64,000 nucleotides of DNA, from contig NZ_BSNS01000007.1 in assembly GCF_030160115.1 (NCBI RefSeq), positions 1 to 64,000 on the forward strand, given 5' to 3'. Numbering within the stretch: the stretch's first letter is position 1; every line of letters starts with the position of its first letter. This DNA comes from Devosia nitrariae. Lineage in GTDB: Bacteria; Pseudomonadota; Alphaproteobacteria; Rhizobiales; Devosiaceae. A program made the translations under genes and the position numbers. Of this stretch, positions 62,244-64,000 are shown piece by piece. Below the pieces are notes generated by a model that ran no database searches, was not told the origin of the DNA, and saw nothing but the letters and a program-made list of their open reading frames with translations.

Positions 62244-63296
62244 ATGGAAACGACAATCCATGCAGGCCGTGCAGCGATTGCGGCGGAGCTTCCTTCCGCC
62301 GACCCGCTGATGGCGCTTTCGACCGGTTTCTGGGCCTTCAAGACTCTGGCCGCTGCGCACGAGTTGGACCTCTTCAGCCGCCTTGCGGGCGGCGGCGGCA
62401 TCACGGTTGCCGGGCTTGCGGAAGCGCTGGGTCTCCATCCACGCCCGGCCGAGATGCTGCTGACCGGCTGCGCTGCACTCGGGCTTCTGGAGAAAACGGA
62501 CGGCCGTTATCGCAATACGCAGTTAAGCGAAGCCTATCTCGTGCGCGGGAAACCGTATTACTTCGGTGGCTTCGTGCAGATGGCCGACAAGCGGCTCTAT
62601 GCGGGCTGGGGAAGGCTTACAGAGGCGCTGCGCACCAACCAGCCAACCACGTGGGACCCGGCGGCGCAATCCTCGATATTCGACGGCGAGGATCCGATGA
62701 TGCTGGCCCTCTTCTGGGAGGCGATGCATTCGCTTTCCACGATGACCGCGCGCAAGCTCGGCGAAGCCGTGGATCTCGGTCATTTCCGCCGCCTCCTGGA
62801 CATTGGCGGCGGATCGGGCGCGTACGACATCGAGCTTTGCAAACAGCACGGGGCACTGCGTGCGACCGTGTTTGACTTGCCGCATGTGGCCGCGATCGCG
62901 GCGGGAAAGATTGCCGAGGCCGGCTTGACCGACCGGATCGAGACCGCAGGCGGCAGCTTCTTCGAAGAGCTCCCGCAGGCTCACGACGTGCATCTCCTGT
63001 CGATGATCCTGCACGATTGGGACGAGGCGAAGAACCGCACCCTGCTGCGCCGGTCCTTCGAGGCTTTGCCGAGCGGCGGCGCAGTCGTCATCAGCGAACT
63101 TCTCGTCAATGACGAAAAGACCGGACCAGCGCCGGCCGCGCTGATGAGCCTCAACATGTTGATCGAGACGGAAGGACGAAACTATACGCCCGCCGAATAT
63201 TCGGCGTGGCTGGAGGAAGCCGGATTCCGGCACATCGAGACGGTCTGGTTCGACGCACCCGCCGCGAACGGCGCCGTGATCGGCCGCAAGCCGTAA
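62244..63296 (+). CDS. SAM-dependent O-methyltransferase (family 2, AdoMet_MTase)
   Basis: This is a 350-residue methyltransferase. An N-terminal dimerisation HTH-like domain (GFWAFKTLAAAHELDLFSRL, then TVAGLAEALGLHPRPAEMLL) precedes the SAM-binding motif RRLLDIGGGSGAYDIELCKQ, then RATVFDLPHVAAIA and HDVHLLSMILHDWDEAKNRT, and LLRRSFEALPSGGAVVISEL. The catalytic His is in LHDWDE. This is the plant-like O-methyltransferase family 2 fold. The ATG at 62244 has GGGAG upstream. It follows the cytochrome gene in the MocR-opposed unit; the substrate is probably an aromatic hydroxyl or amine, not determined. Confidence 0.9.
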   Translation: METTIHAGRAAIAAELPSADPLMALSTGFWAFKTLAAAHELDLFSRLAGGGGITVAGLAEALGLHPRPAEMLLTGCAALGLLEKTDGRYRNTQLSEAYLVRGKPYYFGGFVQMADKRLYAGWGRLTEALRTNQPTTWDPAAQSSIFDGEDPMMLALFWEAMHSLSTMTARKLGEAVDLGHFRRLLDIGGGSGAYDIELCKQHGALRATVFDLPHVAAIAAGKIAEAGLTDRIETAGGSFFEELPQAHDVHLLSMILHDWDEAKNRTLLRRSFEALPSGGAVVISELLVNDEKTGPAPAALMSLNMLIETEGRNYTPAEYSAWLEEAGFRHIETVWFDAPAANGAVIGRKP

Positions 63297-63306
63297 GGAG
63301 GCCGAA

Positions 63307-63549
63307 ATGCCTTACGTGAAAACTCGCGTCCGACATCACGCGTTGAGAGTGCCCCTGCCTGGACTTGCGCTGAAAACCACAGCAACTGCAATCGCGACTC
63401 TCAAGACTTGGCAACGAACCGTTTCGACACGTCGGGCCATCGCGGATTTGACTCCCGATCAGTTGAGGGACATCGGTCATCCCGAGGCACCCGTGCCTGT
63501 GCTTGAAGTCAGGGCAGGTCTCATCACGAACTTGATGTCGATGAGGTAA
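63307..63549 (+). CDS. DUF1127-containing small protein
   Basis: This is an 80-residue protein whose second half is the DUF1127 motif: LKTWQRTVSTRRAIADLTPD then QLRDIGHP. In alphaproteobacteria such Arg-rich small proteins bind RNA or link to phosphate and carbon metabolism. The first half is basic with no recognised pattern. Its ATG lies ten bases after the methyltransferase stop with AGGAGG, so it is in the same operon. Confidence 0.85.
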   Translation: MPYVKTRVRHHALRVPLPGLALKTTATAIATLKTWQRTVSTRRAIADLTPDQLRDIGHPEAPVPVLEVRAGLITNLMSMR

Positions 63550-63698
63550 GCTGCCATTGGCACTTCGCTCATCTGCGGACCTTGCCAACCTTGCGGAATA
63601 CCATCTAAGTAGACCCCGTCAGCGACCGCATGATCCAGGACGCACCTGGTGAGGCATGTCGCGGCCGGTGGGTGCGCTAAGTTTCCGACAACGCTGGT

Positions 63699-64000
63699 TT
63701 GGGACGAAACGAACTCGTCCTGCTCGTCGCGGCCCTTATGGGCCTCAGTTCCATTGCTCTCGACATCATGCTCGCGGCCCTGCCGGACATCGGCACGGCC
63801 ATGCGCTCGGATGCGCCTAATCTGGCGCAGTTGACGGTCGGGACGTTCCTCTTCGGCGCCGCCGTTTCGGCCTTCCTCATCGGCCCTGTCGCCGACGCGT
63901 TCGGGCGGCGGGTGCCGATCCTTTCAGGCCTTGCCGTGTTCGTTACTGCAGCGCTGCTTTGTCCGTTGGCGCCGAACATGGAAACCCTGCTCGCTCTGCG
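63699..64000 (+). CDS. MFS transporter, Bcr/CflA-type, N-terminal part only
   Basis: The gene runs off the window. The first 100 residues read RNELVLLVAALMGLSSIALD then IMLAALPDIGTAM, followed by APNLAQLTVGTFLFGAAVSA and the motif A-like loop GPVADAFGRRVPILSG. This is the start of a drug-efflux permease of the Bcr/CflA family with segments 1-3. The start is taken as TTG at 63699 because a stop lies seven codons upstream; no ATG precedes the first membrane segment, so a start further back in another frame is not excluded. Confidence 0.8.
   Translation, partial: MGRNELVLLVAALMGLSSIALDIMLAALPDIGTAMRSDAPNLAQLTVGTFLFGAAVSAFLIGPVADAFGRRVPILSGLAVFVTAALLCPLAPNMETLLAL

Overview
This is a high-GC chromosomal window. 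Gene style (many LysR, TetR, AraC, LacI and MocR regulators, DctP- and TAXI-type TRAP transporters, a MalFGK-type sugar ABC system, a DUF1127 protein, PNPOx-like and carboxymuconolactone-decarboxylase-fold proteins) points to an alphaproteobacterium of the Hyphomicrobiales, possibly Devosiaceae. That placement is an inference from gene content. No rRNA, tRNA, CRISPR array, insertion sequence or phage module was seen.

Layout. 1-5000: the end of a GGDEF protein, a small redox/stress set under a LysR regulator, a DUF418-like membrane protein and a P-loop kinase. 5015-5680: a dense run of stem-loops and a 43-residue basic protein. 5683-10411: a glycine-zipper lipoprotein, a double KaiC-domain ATPase joined by start/stop overlap to a hybrid histidine kinase, and a secreted lectin-like protein. 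10686-13605: a DctPQM TRAP transporter. 13697-17826: an FtsX-type ABC exporter with a small membrane protein, opposite a TetR regulator. 18051-22733: an envelope cluster of unknown purpose with a predicted trypsin-like protease, a two-pass membrane protein, two exported proteins and a class-3 lipase-like protein. 22854-33000: an accessory-looking stretch with antibiotic-kinase-fold proteins, a GNAT-like protein, cytochrome c, a free-standing GlyRS-like catalytic core, an AHL-lactonase-like hydrolase, NUDIX, nucleoside hydrolase and MepA, plus gene fragments. 33224-37431: a frameshifted GMC oxidoreductase, then an SDR with a divergent AraC regulator. 37746-42746: a LysR regulator opposite a TAXI TRAP transporter joined to a LigW-like decarboxylase. 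43751-49202: another phosphotransferase, then a LysR/MFS/cyclophilin-fold/cupin/SDR cluster. 49366-57953: a six-gene fructan/difructose-anhydride operon opposite its LacI regulator. 58099-64000: an alpha/beta hydrolase with a WYL regulator, a MocR regulator, cytochrome c, an O-methyltransferase, DUF1127 and the start of an MFS transporter.

The most coherent system is at 49366-57953. A binding-protein ABC importer (56767-52600) is followed by a GH91-family inulin fructotransferase/DFA hydrolase relative and a GH32 beta-fructosidase. Neither enzyme has a visible signal peptide, so both probably act in the cytoplasm on an imported fructan oligomer or difructose anhydride. Three copies of a 15-bp operator, two of them forming a perfect inverted repeat, lie between the binding-protein gene and the LacI gene.

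Other regions worth attention are the protease operon (18705-21606), the free-standing class II aminoacyl-tRNA-synthetase-like gene (26223-26978), the KaiC/hybrid-kinase pair and the stem-loop cluster at 5143-5317.
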